Shown one piece after another: positions 40,107 to 49,374 of a stretch of DNA of 64,000 bases. Made by a program: the position numbers and the translations under genes. The stretch spans positions 1-64,000 of the forward strand of contig CBFDBO010000014.1 in NCBI GenBank assembly GCA_965603075.1, read 5' to 3'. The notes under the pieces are model-generated. The model was not told where the DNA came from. It was given only the letters and a program-made list of their open reading frames with translations, and made no database searches. Positions within the stretch are counted from its first letter, which is position 1, and the number at the start of each line of letters is the position of its first letter. The DNA comes from JABJOR01 sp965603075 (lineage in GTDB: Bacteria > Pseudomonadota > Alphaproteobacteria > Rhodospirillales > Casp-alpha2).

Positions 40107-41591
40107 CTATTTCAGCTTTATCTGCATGGCATGACCGACCTGTTTTGGTACGGGCATATCTTTATGAACATCCATAATGGCCTGCAACGCCGTTGCCACG
40201 GATGGCAAAATTGGGCAGGCGCTCTGCGCCTTCATATCGACGTGCAATAACATCTGTTCGGTGGTGGCGAGCAAATCACCCGTACGTCCATGATACATGG
40301 TATGGAATATATGCATGCGTTTTTCGTCCAACGCCAATAATTGGGTGGTGACTTTAAACGGTTCGCCCACGCCCACTTCTTGATAATAATTGATGTGAGT
40401 TTCCACCGTATAAAACGAATTACCATTCTCGCGGTAGGCTTCATCGATACCGATATAGCGGAACAGTTTATCCGTGCCCCAACCAAAGGCATCAATGTAG
40501 GCCGATTCCGTCATATGACCATTATAATCGATCCAGTTGGGCTCAACCGACGCCGCGTGCATATCGAGGGGGGCGGCAACCGCTTCACCAGCCGACCAAA
40601 TCTCTGCGTCCATGGAGGCAAATTGAGCAGCTTCATCATCGGCAAGGGTTTTACCCGAGGCGATATTAAATTGACGCAAAGTCTGCATGATACCGATCAG
40701 ACAATTATCGCGTAACAATTCGAATTCTTCAACGGGGGTGTCCCCGGCTTCGGCTTCGCAACCAGCAACGATTTTATCAATCAATTCATCGGTAAGCTCG
40801 GGTGCTTCAAGTTTTGTCCACGGCAATTTAAGGGCCGGACCAAATTGTTTCATGAAATGGCGCATCCCTTGATTACCACCCGCCAAATGGAATGTTTTAT
40901 ACTGTCCCATGAAAGCCAAGCGAAGACCAAATCCGTAAACAATCGATTGGTCCAACTCTCCGGGGGTGGCAATCCCTTCGTTAATAATGTGCATGCCTTC
41001 ACGCCACATAGCTTCTTGCAAACGGTCCGAGAGGTACGCTTCGACCTCTTTGCGGACCCGCAAGGTATGCATGCCGAGGGTTTTATAAAATGCTTCGGCT
41101 GTATCAATGGTGCTCGGGGCTGTCTTGGCTCCGCCGACCAATTCACATAAAGGCAGTAAATAAACCGGATTAAAAGGGTGACCGATCATAATGCGTTCTG
41201 GGTGTTTGCAATTTGCCTGAATTTCACTTGGCAACAACCCTGATGAACTGGACGCAAAGATCACATGGGGGGCGGCGTAACTGTCTAGCTCGGTATGTAA
41301 TTTTTGTTTCAGTTCGATATTTTCCGGCGCACTCTCTTGAATAAAGTCTGCCGCCTCTGCCAATTCTTTTAAATCGGTGGTGAAACGGATCGCCGGGGGT
41401 TTGGGTGTCTTTGCCCAACCGATTTTAATCAACGCTGGCCACGCATTCTCGATTTTAGCGCGCAGAATATCCCCGGCATTTGGGCCGGGGTCCCAGCCGA
41501 TAACATCGTATCCCCGTGCAAGGGCGCGTGCCGCCCAACCCGCGCCGATAACACCGGCCCCGACGATACCAACTGTTTTGATCTCTGACAT
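40107..41591 (-). CDS. L-carnitine dehydrogenase-thioesterase fusion
   Basis: A 494-aa two-domain protein. Residues 1-315 form a 3-hydroxyacyl-CoA-dehydrogenase-like NAD enzyme (IVGAGVIGAGWAARALARGYDVIGWD, SSSGLLPSEIQ, RIMIGHPFNPVYLLPLCELV). Residues about 345-490 form a hot-dog thioesterase (DYNGHMTESAYIDAFGW, TVETHINYYQEVGVGEPF). This fusion is known from rhizobia, where it oxidises carnitine to 3-dehydrocarnitine and hydrolyses betainyl-CoA. It is the first gene of the operon with the acyl-CoA dehydrogenase, CoA ligase and caiD. Confidence 0.88.
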   Translation of the reverse strand: MSEIKTVGIVGAGVIGAGWAARALARGYDVIGWDPGPNAGDILRAKIENAWPALIKIGWAKTPKPPAIRFTTDLKELAEAADFIQESAPENIELKQKLHTELDSYAAPHVIFASSSSGLLPSEIQANCKHPERIMIGHPFNPVYLLPLCELVGGAKTAPSTIDTAEAFYKTLGMHTLRVRKEVEAYLSDRLQEAMWREGMHIINEGIATPGELDQSIVYGFGLRLAFMGQYKTFHLAGGNQGMRHFMKQFGPALKLPWTKLEAPELTDELIDKIVAGCEAEAGDTPVEEFELLRDNCLIGIMQTLRQFNIASGKTLADDEAAQFASMDAEIWSAGEAVAAPLDMHAASVEPNWIDYNGHMTESAYIDAFGWGTDKLFRYIGIDEAYRENGNSFYTVETHINYYQEVGVGEPFKVTTQLLALDEKRMHIFHTMYHGRTGDLLATTEQMLLHVDMKAQSACPILPSVATALQAIMDVHKDMPVPKQVGHAMQIKLK

Positions 41592-41703
41592 AAACTCTAT
41601 TCCTAACTCTAACCCTAAAAAACTTTGAAAAATGAAATCCTGAATTGATTTAAAGGCAGAATTTATGAATTGAAAACACTATTTTTTCATGCTTGGAGCG
41701 AAT

Positions 41704-42702
41704 TTAATTTTGCAACAGTTTCTGAATTCCCGAGCATATTCGATCAAAGGCTAATTTACCCCGATTGGTTGTGTGACGGGCGCGTAAAAAGGCGTGGATT
41801 AAGCCTTCTTCCAGATGGAATTCTACGCTAATACCCGCCGCTTCCAACCGGCGAGCATATTCCACACTATCATCGCGCAGCGGGTCATATTGGGCGCAAT
41901 TGATAAAGGCGGACGGCAATTCTTCTAAGTTTTCTACTTTCAATGGACAGGCAATGGGGTCATCCGGTAATTGACGGGCGCCGAAGTACATCTCATGAAA
42001 GACGTGCATGTCTTCGGTGGTAAGCAGGGGCGCGTCATGACACACCTCATAGGAAGGCAACGTGCCAATGCCGCCAAGGGCAGAATACAGCAAAACTTGT
42101 CCCGCTAACTTGGGTCGATCACTCCCCCATTTATCGCGCGCCATCAGCGCCATAGCAGCGGCTAAATTACCTCCTGCGCTGTCACCACAAACAATAATTT
42201 TTTGGGGGTCTATGTCATAGTGTGCAGGATCACCCGCCACAGCCTGTAACACGGCCCAGCAATCCTCATGCCCCGCCGGGTAGAGATGCTCTGGCCCCAA
42301 CCGGTAATCCACCACAATAACCACAGCACCGGTCCTTTGGGATAAATCCGCCGCGATCGATGCGTGGCTATCAAGATTACCCAACACCCATCCACCACCA
42401 TGAAAATATAGAATGCAACCAAGCGGTTTGCTTTGGCCCTCAATTGAGCTTGGCCGGTATACTCGAATGGGAATAGGACCTGACGTTTCTCCAGTTTCAG
42501 AAGTGCCCACAACCATTTCATCGTAGACATCCATGCCAGCGGGAATTTCTTCGGCAAATAATTGACACTGGGCATCAAAGTCTTTTCGCAAAGCATCGAT
42601 ATTCACCTCAGCAGGTTCTTGGCTGGAAGAAGTGTCGCCCGTTAAGGGGCTACATTGAGCAACGTATGCCGCTACGTCATCATCCAGAATATACTTTGTC
42701 AT
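41704..42702 (-). CDS. Alpha/beta hydrolase, HSL-type esterase
   Basis: A 332-aa esterase of the hormone-sensitive-lipase family. The oxyanion motif is FHGGGWVLGNLDSH, the nucleophile Ser lies in VCGDSAGGNLAAAMAL (about residue 172), and the acid and His in NCAQYDPLRDDSVEYA and LIHAFLRAR. It is cytosolic with no signal peptide. It lies 112 nt upstream of the carnitine dehydrogenase gene in the same direction, and is divergent from the MlrC-like gene. It could hydrolyse acyl esters such as acylcarnitines, a guess from context only. Confidence 0.87.
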   Translation of the reverse strand: MTKYILDDDVAAYVAQCSPLTGDTSSSQEPAEVNIDALRKDFDAQCQLFAEEIPAGMDVYDEMVVGTSETGETSGPIPIRVYRPSSIEGQSKPLGCILYFHGGGWVLGNLDSHASIAADLSQRTGAVVIVVDYRLGPEHLYPAGHEDCWAVLQAVAGDPAHYDIDPQKIIVCGDSAGGNLAAAMALMARDKWGSDRPKLAGQVLLYSALGGIGTLPSYEVCHDAPLLTTEDMHVFHEMYFGARQLPDDPIACPLKVENLEELPSAFINCAQYDPLRDDSVEYARRLEAAGISVEFHLEEGLIHAFLRARHTTNRGKLAFDRICSGIQKLLQN

Positions 42703-42761
42703 GTGCCATGCCCGTTATATGTTGATTGCCTATACTATGCCACACAACAAAAGCAGTCGTC

Positions 42762-44267
42762 ATGCCCTATCGTCTCGCCATCATCCGATTTTCCCATGAA
42801 GGAAATTCCTTTAATCCCGTCCCCACCAAAATGACTGATTTCGTCAGTGGTGAGTACTTTGTGGGTGATGCGGCGCGGCAAGCCTATGACGCTACAGCAA
42901 GCGAGATCGGCGGCGCGGTTGAATTTTTAAAAAATAACCCCGCGTGGCACGGCACATTTCTTCGGTGCGCATCCGCCCCCCCCGGTGGCCCCATTGAAGA
43001 TGCAACCTTTCAGGTCATTCTTGAGGAAATTACCCAAAGCCTGAGCAAACAAGGCTGGGACGGGGTTTATATCTCCTTACATGGGGCCATGGTGTCTGTG
43101 AGCGAGCCTTGTTGTGATTTGGATATTTTAAAGGCCATCCGCAAAGCCGCCCCCCAAGCCGTGATCGCGGCGAGCTTTGATTTACATGCCAATATGGGCG
43201 GTAAAATAGGGAATGAAATAGCTGATTTAATAGATATCGGTGTTGGTTTTAAAACCTATCCCCACGTCGACATGGCCGAAACCGCCCTTAAAACACTGAA
43301 TATTTTAGAGCGTGCCATACAGGGAACCATCACCCCGCAAACCAAAATCGCCCCGGTGGGTCGGGTGCTTCTAAGCCACAATATGCGCACCAGTAGTGGA
43401 CCGAATACTGGACCCAGTTCTCAACCTATGGCGGATATGGAAAAACTTGCCACGGACTTAGAAACCCGTGAAGGATTTTATGATGTAACCCCCTTTGGCG
43501 GGTTTTCCTTTGGCGATAGCCCGGCGGCGGGGGCCTCCATTATGGTGTGTGGCGAAAAAGCCAACCCGAACCTATTGCCCCGTGCCATTGAATTGGCGAA
43601 ATCCATGTATGATCGCCGGGATGATTTTATACCCGACTTAATCAGCCCAAAAGGCGGCATTGAACGCGCCCTCTCGCAAGTCCAAACCGGTAAGCCAATT
43701 GCGGTCATTGAACCCGCCGATAATCCCATGTCGGGCGGGATTGGAGACACCCCCGCTTTGCTGACAGCCCTCATTGGTATCAACCCCCGCGTACAAACGC
43801 TGTTTGCATTCTTTTGTGATCCGGTGCTTGCAGCACAGGCATTTGAAAAAGGGTTAGGGGCGGTTATTGAAACCACGTTGGGGGGTAAGGTCAGTTCTCT
43901 CTATGGATCGGGTATTGCCATAAAGGCCCGCATTGACTGTGTTACTGATGGGACCTTCATTAATGATGGTCCCATGTGGAAGGGTTTAAAAACCGAACTT
44001 GGTCGGAGCGCCCTGTTACACCTTGAAGGCACCCAAATTTCGGTTATCGTCACATCGAATTGCATCTCGCCCAACGACAGGGCGTATTTTCGATTACACG
44101 GTATTGATATAAGCACCATCAGCTTATTGTGCTGCAAAGCCAAAAACCATTTTCGCGCGGCCTTTGGTGATGTGTGCGCAAACATTATCGAGGTCGACAC
44201 CCCCGGCCCGGCCACCGGAAACTTAAACGCATTACCGTTTAAGCATGTTCCGGGAAGCTATATTTAG
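42762..44267 (+). CDS. M81 family metallopeptidase (microcystinase C-like)
   Basis: About 501 aa. It matches the MlrC family: RLAIIRFSHEGNSFNPVPTKMTDF at the start, GDAARQAYDATASEIGGAVEF, HGAMVSVSEPCCDLDIL, SFDLHANMGGKI and YPHVDMAETALK (metal-binding His/Asp). The C-terminal MlrC domain follows (PADNPMSGGIGDTPALLTAL). These are zinc peptidases acting on small, often unusual peptides; most family members do not degrade microcystin. ATG 42762 is preferred; an upstream ATG at 42726 adds 12 unconserved residues. It converges with the aldo/keto reductase gene, 15 nt apart. Confidence 0.88.
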   Translation: MPYRLAIIRFSHEGNSFNPVPTKMTDFVSGEYFVGDAARQAYDATASEIGGAVEFLKNNPAWHGTFLRCASAPPGGPIEDATFQVILEEITQSLSKQGWDGVYISLHGAMVSVSEPCCDLDILKAIRKAAPQAVIAASFDLHANMGGKIGNEIADLIDIGVGFKTYPHVDMAETALKTLNILERAIQGTITPQTKIAPVGRVLLSHNMRTSSGPNTGPSSQPMADMEKLATDLETREGFYDVTPFGGFSFGDSPAAGASIMVCGEKANPNLLPRAIELAKSMYDRRDDFIPDLISPKGGIERALSQVQTGKPIAVIEPADNPMSGGIGDTPALLTALIGINPRVQTLFAFFCDPVLAAQAFEKGLGAVIETTLGGKVSSLYGSGIAIKARIDCVTDGTFINDGPMWKGLKTELGRSALLHLEGTQISVIVTSNCISPNDRAYFRLHGIDISTISLLCCKAKNHFRAAFGDVCANIIEVDTPGPATGNLNALPFKHVPGSYI

Positions 44268-44282
44268 TGGTTATATTTAATT

Positions 44283-45260
44283 TTACGCTTTTACCTGTTC
44301 ATCGCGGCGGTCGGTAGCCAAGGCGGGGGTTGGCGACAGTGCGGAAATCGCAGCGTATAATTCAGGCGTCATATCCACCTCAGTTGAGTCCAGCGACGGT
44401 TGTAATTGCGCCACATCTCGCGACCCGATAATGGGGCAGGTAATGGCGGGGTTCGCGGCAACCCAGGCAACGGCTAAGCTGACCGGGTGGATATTATGCT
44501 CGGCGGCCAGGGCCGTAAACTCACCCGCAACTTCAAACACCCAGTCTTCACCATAACGAACACCATAATGTTTATTCTTCATGATGCGGCCGGTGTCGGG
44601 GCGGGTATCTTTGGCATACTTACCACTGAGCAAACCGCCACCCACCGGGCTGTAGCTGATCACACCGAGATTTTCAGATGCCGCCATGGGCAGGATTTCT
44701 GACTCGACCTGTCGTTTGACCAGACTATACATAGGTTGGATCACATCGACTTTGGGCCAGCCCTGACGTTCTGATATGCCCAGCCCTTTGGCAATTTGCC
44801 ACGCGGCATGATTGCTGGCACCCAAATATAAAACCTTGCCCTGTGTTACCAGATTTTCCATGGCGCGAAGTGTCTCTTCAAAGGGGGTATCATCATCCCA
44901 ATGATGCATGAAATAGACATCCAATCGATCCGTACCGAGCCGCTTCAAGCTGTCCTCGACCGCCGTTGCAATCAAACGGCGGCTGCCGCCACGGTGATTA
45001 CGCTCATCGCTCATAGGGCTGGCGAATTTGGAGGTGATAACCAGATCATCACGCTCGTGGGCCATTAATTTACCCAATATGGTTTCGGCAGTTCCCTTAC
45101 TATAAACATTGGCGCAATCAAAAAAATCGATTCCTTTATCGCGACACGCCGCGTACATTTTGGCGGATGTGTCAGCATCCGCATCGCCGCCAAAAGACAT
45201 GGTACCAAAACAAAGCTCTGATACGGTGACACCTGTGTTTCCGAGTAATTTAAATTTCAT
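44283..45260 (-). CDS. Aldo/keto reductase
   Basis: A 325-aa NADPH-dependent aldo/keto reductase with a TIM barrel. Catalytic residues are Asp in DFFDCANVYSKGTAE (Tyr follows), Lys in LVITSKFAS and His in DVYFMHHWDDDTPFEE. The cofactor site includes PIIGSRDVAQLQ near the C-terminus. The substrate, an aldehyde or ketone, is unknown. It is a single gene on the minus strand, downstream of the GlnT-Glx cluster but separated from it by a terminator. Confidence 0.92.
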   Translation of the reverse strand: MKFKLLGNTGVTVSELCFGTMSFGGDADADTSAKMYAACRDKGIDFFDCANVYSKGTAETILGKLMAHERDDLVITSKFASPMSDERNHRGGSRRLIATAVEDSLKRLGTDRLDVYFMHHWDDDTPFEETLRAMENLVTQGKVLYLGASNHAAWQIAKGLGISERQGWPKVDVIQPMYSLVKRQVESEILPMAASENLGVISYSPVGGGLLSGKYAKDTRPDTGRIMKNKHYGVRYGEDWVFEVAGEFTALAAEHNIHPVSLAVAWVAANPAITCPIIGSRDVAQLQPSLDSTEVDMTPELYAAISALSPTPALATDRRDEQVKA

Positions 45261-45327
45261 GTGTTCCTCATAATTTTAAAAACCATATAGAATGACCTTT
45301 TAAGTGCGCTTAGGCGGTCCGGATAGA

Positions 45328-45364
45328 ATAAAAAAGACCGGAGCACTATACCGCGCTCCGATCT
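45328..45364 (-). terminator. Terminator downstream of the first glnT-like gene
   Basis: AGACCGGAGC pairs with GCTCCGATCT (one G-U) around a 10-nt loop. On the minus strand it is followed by a T-run. Between it and the gene lie repeated AAACATC/GATGTTT motifs (45370-45428) in partial tandem copies. Confidence 0.82.
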
Positions 45365-45427
45365 AATTTGAAAACATCCCTAATTACAAAACATCAATGA
45401 TGTTTAGTTAAAAAACATCCCTGATGT

Positions 45428-46735
45428 TTAACAATCGAGTGTTGTATCGCGTTCCCATTGGGTCAGGCTCTGGGTGTAGCTCTGCCAGTCGCGATTGCGT
45501 AGTTTGACATAGGCATCGATCAATTCATCCCCCATAGCTTCGCGGACCGTTTTGTTATTATCGGTCAGACGAATAGCATCAAGCAGATTGAGTGGCAATT
45601 TTTTGGCGCCCTTGACCGTGTGGCCTTGGCTATACATATCGATGTCCAAACGCTTGCCGGGATCAGTTTTGTTTTTGATACCGTGCAGACCCAAAGCCAA
45701 TAACGCCGCCGGGGCCAAGTAAGGGTTCATGGCACCATCGGCCAAACGGAATTCAAGGCGATTGGCCTCTGGGATCCGCACCATATGGGTCCGGTTATTA
45801 CCACCGTAGGTGATGGTGTTGGGCGCCCACGTCGCACCGGAACTTGTCACGGGTGCGTTAATGCGTTTGTAGCTGTTAACCGTCGGGTTAAAGATCGAGC
45901 ACATGGCATCAACATTATTGATCACACCGCCGAGGAAGTTATAGGCGGTCTTGCTGAGACCCAATTCGCCTTTGGGGTCTTGGAATTTGTTCGTCTTGCC
46001 GGTTTTATCCCACAAAGAGGCGTTAATGTGACAGCCGTTACCCGTCAAATTCAAGAAAGGCTTCGGCATGAAGGTTGCCCGCATTCCATGTTTTTCGGCA
46101 ATGGTCTTTGCCATATATTTAAAGAACACATGACGATCAGCGGTTTTTAGAACGTCATCGAAATCCCAGTTCATTTCCCACTGGCCGTTGGCGTCTTCGT
46201 GATCGTTTTGATAGGCACCCCAATCAAGTTCGATCATGGCATCGCAAATTTCAGAAATCACATCATAACGCCGCATGAGCGCGCTTTGATCGTAACAAGG
46301 CTTTTCCTGAGTATCGCGTTCGTCATAAATATCCGTGCCATCGGCATTGATCAGGTGGAATTCACATTCGACACCCGTCTTAAAGGTGTAACCCATCTTT
46401 TTGGCTTTTGCCATTTGCTCTTTAAGAGCAACACGCGGTGACGCGGTGACGGGTTTGCCTTCCATATAAAGGTCGCAAGCAACCCAAGCCACATCACGTT
46501 GCCATGGCAACACGATTAAGCTGTCCGGGTCGGGCATGCCAAGCATGTCAGGGTGCGCGGGTGTTAAATCCAACCATGAAGCGAACCCGGCGAAACCTGC
46601 GCCGCCTTTTTGCATGCCCCCAATCGCTCTTGCAGGAACTAGTTTTGCTCTTAAGACGCCAAACAGATCAACAAAGCTGACCAGAAAATATTTAATCTTT
46701 TTTTGCTTCGCAAATTTCGCTAAATCCAACACCAT
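45428..46735 (-). CDS. glnT: Type III glutamine synthetase-like / gamma-glutamylamide synthetase, copy 1
   Basis: A 435-aa glutamine-synthetase-fold ligase of the GlnT/GmaS group. Key segments are KTGVECEFHLI (metal-binding Glu), YQNDHEDANGQWEMNW, GMRATFMPKPFLNLTGNGCHINASLWD, NSYKRINAPVTSSGATW and ANRLEFRLADGAMNPYL. GlnT makes glutamine, while GmaS makes gamma-glutamylmethylamide. They are hard to separate by sequence, but the nearby glutamate-synthase modules favour a gamma-glutamylamide route. ATG 46735 has GGGAGGA seven nt upstream, which fixes the start. It is the last gene of a minus-strand cluster (GlxB, GlxC-D, GltD-like, GlnT). Confidence 0.88.
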   Translation of the reverse strand: MVLDLAKFAKQKKIKYFLVSFVDLFGVLRAKLVPARAIGGMQKGGAGFAGFASWLDLTPAHPDMLGMPDPDSLIVLPWQRDVAWVACDLYMEGKPVTASPRVALKEQMAKAKKMGYTFKTGVECEFHLINADGTDIYDERDTQEKPCYDQSALMRRYDVISEICDAMIELDWGAYQNDHEDANGQWEMNWDFDDVLKTADRHVFFKYMAKTIAEKHGMRATFMPKPFLNLTGNGCHINASLWDKTGKTNKFQDPKGELGLSKTAYNFLGGVINNVDAMCSIFNPTVNSYKRINAPVTSSGATWAPNTITYGGNNRTHMVRIPEANRLEFRLADGAMNPYLAPAALLALGLHGIKNKTDPGKRLDIDMYSQGHTVKGAKKLPLNLLDAIRLTDNNKTVREAMGDELIDAYVKLRNRDWQSYTQSLTQWERDTTLDC

Positions 46736-46770
46736 GGATATCCTCCCTAAATTATAAATACGTATCAATA

Positions 46771-46808
46771 CTATCTATTGTTATTCCGCTGTATTATCTA
46801 TTGTTATT
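46771..46808 (-). repeat. Duplicated 3' end of the GltD-like gene
   Basis: TATCTATTGTTATTCCGC and TATCTATTGTTATTGCGC (plus-strand reading) lie 23 bp apart. The second includes the stop codon of the 852-aa gene. Confidence 0.65.
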
Positions 46809-49362
46809 GCGCAGCGTCAAGAACCCGATTGGTTCCCGCCACTGGAATACCCGAAGCCCGCGCCGTCACAATAGTGACCGAGCGTAAATCTTCGGGTTCT
46901 AGATTGTGTACATTGGTTTTACCCGTGCAACGCGCCATAATGGACGCTTCACCAGAGCTGGCCTGTAAGAGATTGGCCAGACCGATTTTGCGATCATCGC
47001 GGTTGAAATCGGAATAGAATTGCATCATACCGTCTTCAATAGTGCCACCCGTCGCCATAGCCGCGGCCACACCAAAGACACCCGCACGGCACCCCAGTGA
47101 AATGGTTTTCGCAACATCGGTACCAGAGCGAACACCGCCGAAATAAATCGGTTCCAGATCTTCTTCTCGGTTCATACCCCGCAAGATTTTGATCACATCA
47201 CGCATCAAAGCCAGATCACACCCAGAATTCAATTCTGACCATGGGGCGTTGATGTTGGCGGTACCATCGAGCAAGATAATATCAAGCTCGGCGGCCAGCG
47301 CGCGTGTCAGGACATCTTGCAAATTATCATGCGTAACCACCACACCCGAGAGCTTGTCGGTACCCGACGCGTTTTTGATCGCTTTGAAATCACTCGAAGG
47401 GTCAAGGGCGATAAACCCTGATGCCGTATCGTCAATGGCACCGTCATCTTCAACAAGTTGCAACCATTTACCGCCAGCGTTCAATGCTTTTTTACCGATG
47501 TAGGCGCTGCCGTGATCGGCAATACCTGCGCCCACGTCTTCGCGAACTTCATCCGGCGCGTCATCAAACCCAGCGACAAAACCGGGGGTGGCGATGGTAA
47601 GTTTACCGGCGATGGTGGTCGAAACGTTACAGGCGTCCCGGTAGGGATCAATCACCAAGCGTGACAGGTTGGCGGGTAAGAAGACCAAGTCTTCAAACGA
47701 TTGAACGCTGCCTTCGGGATAGGGGTTATCGCGCAGAACAAGGCGTTTATCCAAAATAGCATTTTGGGTGCGCGCGTCCTCGGGGTTGGTCCGGGCCATG
47801 ACAAAAATATCTTCGCGGCTGCTGACGGAATAATCAGATGCGCCGGTTTCCACGTCACACCGATAACACCGCGCGGCTTCGCATTTAGCGGCCCGTTCGG
47901 TGTAATGGCTTTCGATTTCTGGAAACGATACGGGATCGTCGCCCAAACCATGGAAATCTTGTTCCTGACGGTTGATAATTTCCCATTCTGGATCTTGTGC
48001 AATGGGAACCGTTCGGGTGCGAAACGGCACACGGTACGCTACAGGGTTCGCCTGGCCTTCGAGGAATGCTTTAATATAATACGCCGAGCGGTGGCCATGT
48101 TGCATGGCCATAACGATGGTTGACCCACCAAAAGCGCCATCACCCGCAGCAAAAACCTTAGGGTCTTGCGTGGTCATGCCGTCCCAATTTGTTTTAACCC
48201 GGTCCCCATCCATCAAGCCTTTGGTTTCTAAATGAGTAGATATGGATTGTTGTCCAACGGCCATAATCACCATGCCGCAATCAATGTCGTGTTCGCTGCC
48301 GGGGACATCAACGGGGCGACGGCGACCGTCTTCACCGGGTTCGCCCGGTTCGGTTCTAATGCACCGCAATTTCAAATTATCGCCATCGGGAATAACGCCA
48401 ACAGGTTGGGTATTATAGGTAATTTTCACCCCTTCTTTGATGGCACCTTCTAGCTCGTCAAGGCGGGCGGGGATGCCATCTTCACCACGGCGGTAAACCA
48501 CGTTTACGTATTTACAACCGGGCAAACGAAGGGCGGCACGACACGCGTCCATGGCCACATCACCACCACCGATCACGGTGACGGTCTCTGGTAGTTCGGG
48601 GCGCTCACCATCGTTTACTTTGCGCAAAAACTGAACACCATCGATGACTTTAGAGTGATCATCGCCGGGGACCTTCATATTCTTGCCCCACCACGCGCCA
48701 ATGGTCAGCAGCACAGCTGCATGACGTTCTTTCAATTCATCCAACGTCACACCATCATCACCATCTTTATCAGCCAGCGGTGTATTGAGATGAACTTTAA
48801 TGCCCGGACAATGGGCCAACATGCGATCGATGTCTTCGCTAATGGTGCCTTTTGGCAGGCGAAACTCTGGGATACCCCAGGTCATCATACCACCAAGACG
48901 GTCGGTCATTTCATAGATGTGGACCTCAAATCCAGCCTCGGCCAAATCTTGCGCAGCAGTCATACCAGCAGGGCCGGCACCGACAACGGCAACGCTCTTC
49001 GTCTGGCTAACATCAACAACAGGCAAACGATAATCTTTACCCAATTGATCCATCACATAACGTTTCAGGTTACGAATACCAATAGGGCCATCACTGTCGG
49101 CACGGCGACAGGCCGGCTCGCAGGGTGCGTCACAGACACGGCCGCAAATAGAGCTGAACGGGTTGGTGGCGGTTATGGCTTCAAAAGCTTCTTCCGTTTT
49201 GCCTTCCCAGATATAACCAATGTAGGACGGCGCGTCTGTCCCAATGGGACAAGCGACCTGACAGGGCGCCGGAACATAGTGTGCTTGTGCCACATCATCT
49301 TTGAAACCTTCGGGGGCCTGTGATGGGTGAACGCGGTCGAAATTATAAACGTCTGACGTCAT
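46804..49362 (-). CDS. GltD-like oxidoreductase fused to a truncated FMN-barrel domain
   Basis: An 852-aa fusion. Residues 1-520 resemble the glutamate synthase small subunit GltD: Fe-S cysteines (PCQVACPIGTD, CGRVCDAPCEPAC), FAD site SVAVVGAGPAGMTAAQDLAEAG, NADPH site TVTVIGGGDVAMDACRAAL, and FAAGDGAFGGSTIVMAMQHG. Residues about 560-852 look like the second half of a glutamate synthase FMN barrel (YFGGVRSGTDVAKTISLG, GKTNVHNLEPEDL), but the 3Fe-4S cysteines and upstream half are missing. It presumably feeds electrons from NAD(P)H to the FMN/Fe-S module encoded next to it. The extra domain may be a docking remnant. Confidence 0.82.
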   Translation of the reverse strand: MTSDVYNFDRVHPSQAPEGFKDDVAQAHYVPAPCQVACPIGTDAPSYIGYIWEGKTEEAFEAITATNPFSSICGRVCDAPCEPACRRADSDGPIGIRNLKRYVMDQLGKDYRLPVVDVSQTKSVAVVGAGPAGMTAAQDLAEAGFEVHIYEMTDRLGGMMTWGIPEFRLPKGTISEDIDRMLAHCPGIKVHLNTPLADKDGDDGVTLDELKERHAAVLLTIGAWWGKNMKVPGDDHSKVIDGVQFLRKVNDGERPELPETVTVIGGGDVAMDACRAALRLPGCKYVNVVYRRGEDGIPARLDELEGAIKEGVKITYNTQPVGVIPDGDNLKLRCIRTEPGEPGEDGRRRPVDVPGSEHDIDCGMVIMAVGQQSISTHLETKGLMDGDRVKTNWDGMTTQDPKVFAAGDGAFGGSTIVMAMQHGHRSAYYIKAFLEGQANPVAYRVPFRTRTVPIAQDPEWEIINRQEQDFHGLGDDPVSFPEIESHYTERAAKCEAARCYRCDVETGASDYSVSSREDIFVMARTNPEDARTQNAILDKRLVLRDNPYPEGSVQSFEDLVFLPANLSRLVIDPYRDACNVSTTIAGKLTIATPGFVAGFDDAPDEVREDVGAGIADHGSAYIGKKALNAGGKWLQLVEDDGAIDDTASGFIALDPSSDFKAIKNASGTDKLSGVVVTHDNLQDVLTRALAAELDIILLDGTANINAPWSELNSGCDLALMRDVIKILRGMNREEDLEPIYFGGVRSGTDVAKTISLGCRAGVFGVAAAMATGGTIEDGMMQFYSDFNRDDRKIGLANLLQASSGEASIMARCTGKTNVHNLEPEDLRSVTIVTARASGIPVAGTNRVLDAAQ

Positions 49363-49374
49363 GATGCGTCCTCC

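Noticed and set aside
42762..44267. True microcystin-degrading function of the MlrC-like protein
   Set aside because: No mlrA, mlrB or mlrD genes are nearby; most M81 proteins act on other peptides.
48655..49323. 222-codon plus-strand frame opposite the GltD-like gene
   Set aside because: It is the antisense of the conserved Fe-S/FAD region and has no family resemblance of its own.
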